6,454 nt of DNA from Hungateiclostridiaceae bacterium UBA3922 (GTDB lineage: Bacteria > Bacillota > Clostridia > Acetivibrionales > DTU013), in assembly GCA_002386045.1 (NCBI GenBank), contig DGEQ01000148.1, positions 1 through 6,454 of the forward strand, in the 5' to 3' direction. Below are positions 6,274 to 6,454 of this stretch, piece after piece (the stretch's first letter is position 1; each line of letters starts with the position of its first letter). A model generated the notes under the pieces. It searched no databases. It saw only the letters and a program-made list of their open reading frames with translations, and was not told the DNA's origin. The translations under genes and the position numbers were made by a program.

Positions 6274-6454
6274 ATGAGTGCGGAAATCCTTTTTGAAAAA
6301 GACATGCTTTATCCAACCGAAAACAGCATCGAACCAGGCAGTATACATATCAGGATATTGAGCCCGGACAACAGGTCCAGGCTGCCGGTGCTGATCGAGC
6401 CAAAATCGAACCATCCGCCGATAAAATATATAGATTCCATTATTATACACATCT
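6274..6454 (+). CDS. Unrecognised protein, 5' part only (runs off the right edge)
   Basis: An open frame starts at the ATG at 6274 and stays open to the window end, giving 60 residues plus one extra base. GGAGG (6263-6267) lies six bases before the ATG. An in-frame ATG at 6241 would add 11 residues but has no good ribosome site. The visible part begins MSAEILFEKDMLYPTENS and continues with alternating hydrophobic and charged residues (IHIRILS, LPVLIEP, YIDSIIIHI), as in a soluble mixed-fold protein. There is no signal peptide, membrane span or known motif. I do not recognise the family. It follows the transglycosylase by 60 bases without a terminator, so it is probably the fourth gene of the same unit. 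Confidence 0.7.
   Translation, partial: MSAEILFEKDMLYPTENSIEPGSIHIRILSPDNRSRLPVLIEPKSNHPPIKYIDSIIIHI

Overview
The window looks like chromosomal DNA from an anaerobic Firmicute of class Clostridia. The grounds are strong AGGAGG-type ribosome binding sites, heavy use of AGG (Arg) and ATA (Ile) codons at moderate GC, a DNA polymerase I whose proofreading site has decayed, and the gene order polA - coaE - lytic transglycosylase, which is common in that class. The order and family are not certain. All recognised genes lie on the + strand.

Region 1 (1-362) has no convincing protein gene. Positions 1-221 form a long imperfect inverted repeat: the outer arms 1-23 and 199-221 pair at 21 of 23 positions, and several shorter paired blocks nest inside, ending in a central hairpin at 111-132. 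Directly after it, 222-271 can form a hairpin followed by seven T's, like an intrinsic terminator. This could be a structured non-coding RNA or an ERIC/MITE-like palindromic element, and it is the best candidate here for something undescribed. A good housekeeping-type promoter (276-304) and a hairpin at the predicted transcript 5' end (311-336) follow.

Region 2 (363-2182) is a signalling pair: an ECF sigma factor, then its probable membrane-bound anti-sigma factor. The latter has a cytoplasmic zinc-type H-x3-C-x2-C module, one membrane segment, and an outer sensor part that resembles DUF4349 with a coiled coil. A strong intrinsic terminator (2161-2189) closes the unit.

Region 3 (2183-6454) is a second transcription unit: polA (DNA polymerase I), coaE (dephospho-CoA kinase), a small membrane-anchored lytic transglycosylase, and the start of an unrecognised gene that runs off the right edge. 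Gaps between these genes are 27, 41 and 60 bases with no terminator, so they are probably co-transcribed. polA serves replication and repair, coaE makes coenzyme A, and the transglycosylase cuts peptidoglycan. Their link looks like conserved housekeeping neighbourhood rather than one pathway. No tRNA, rRNA, CRISPR array or insertion-sequence gene was seen.
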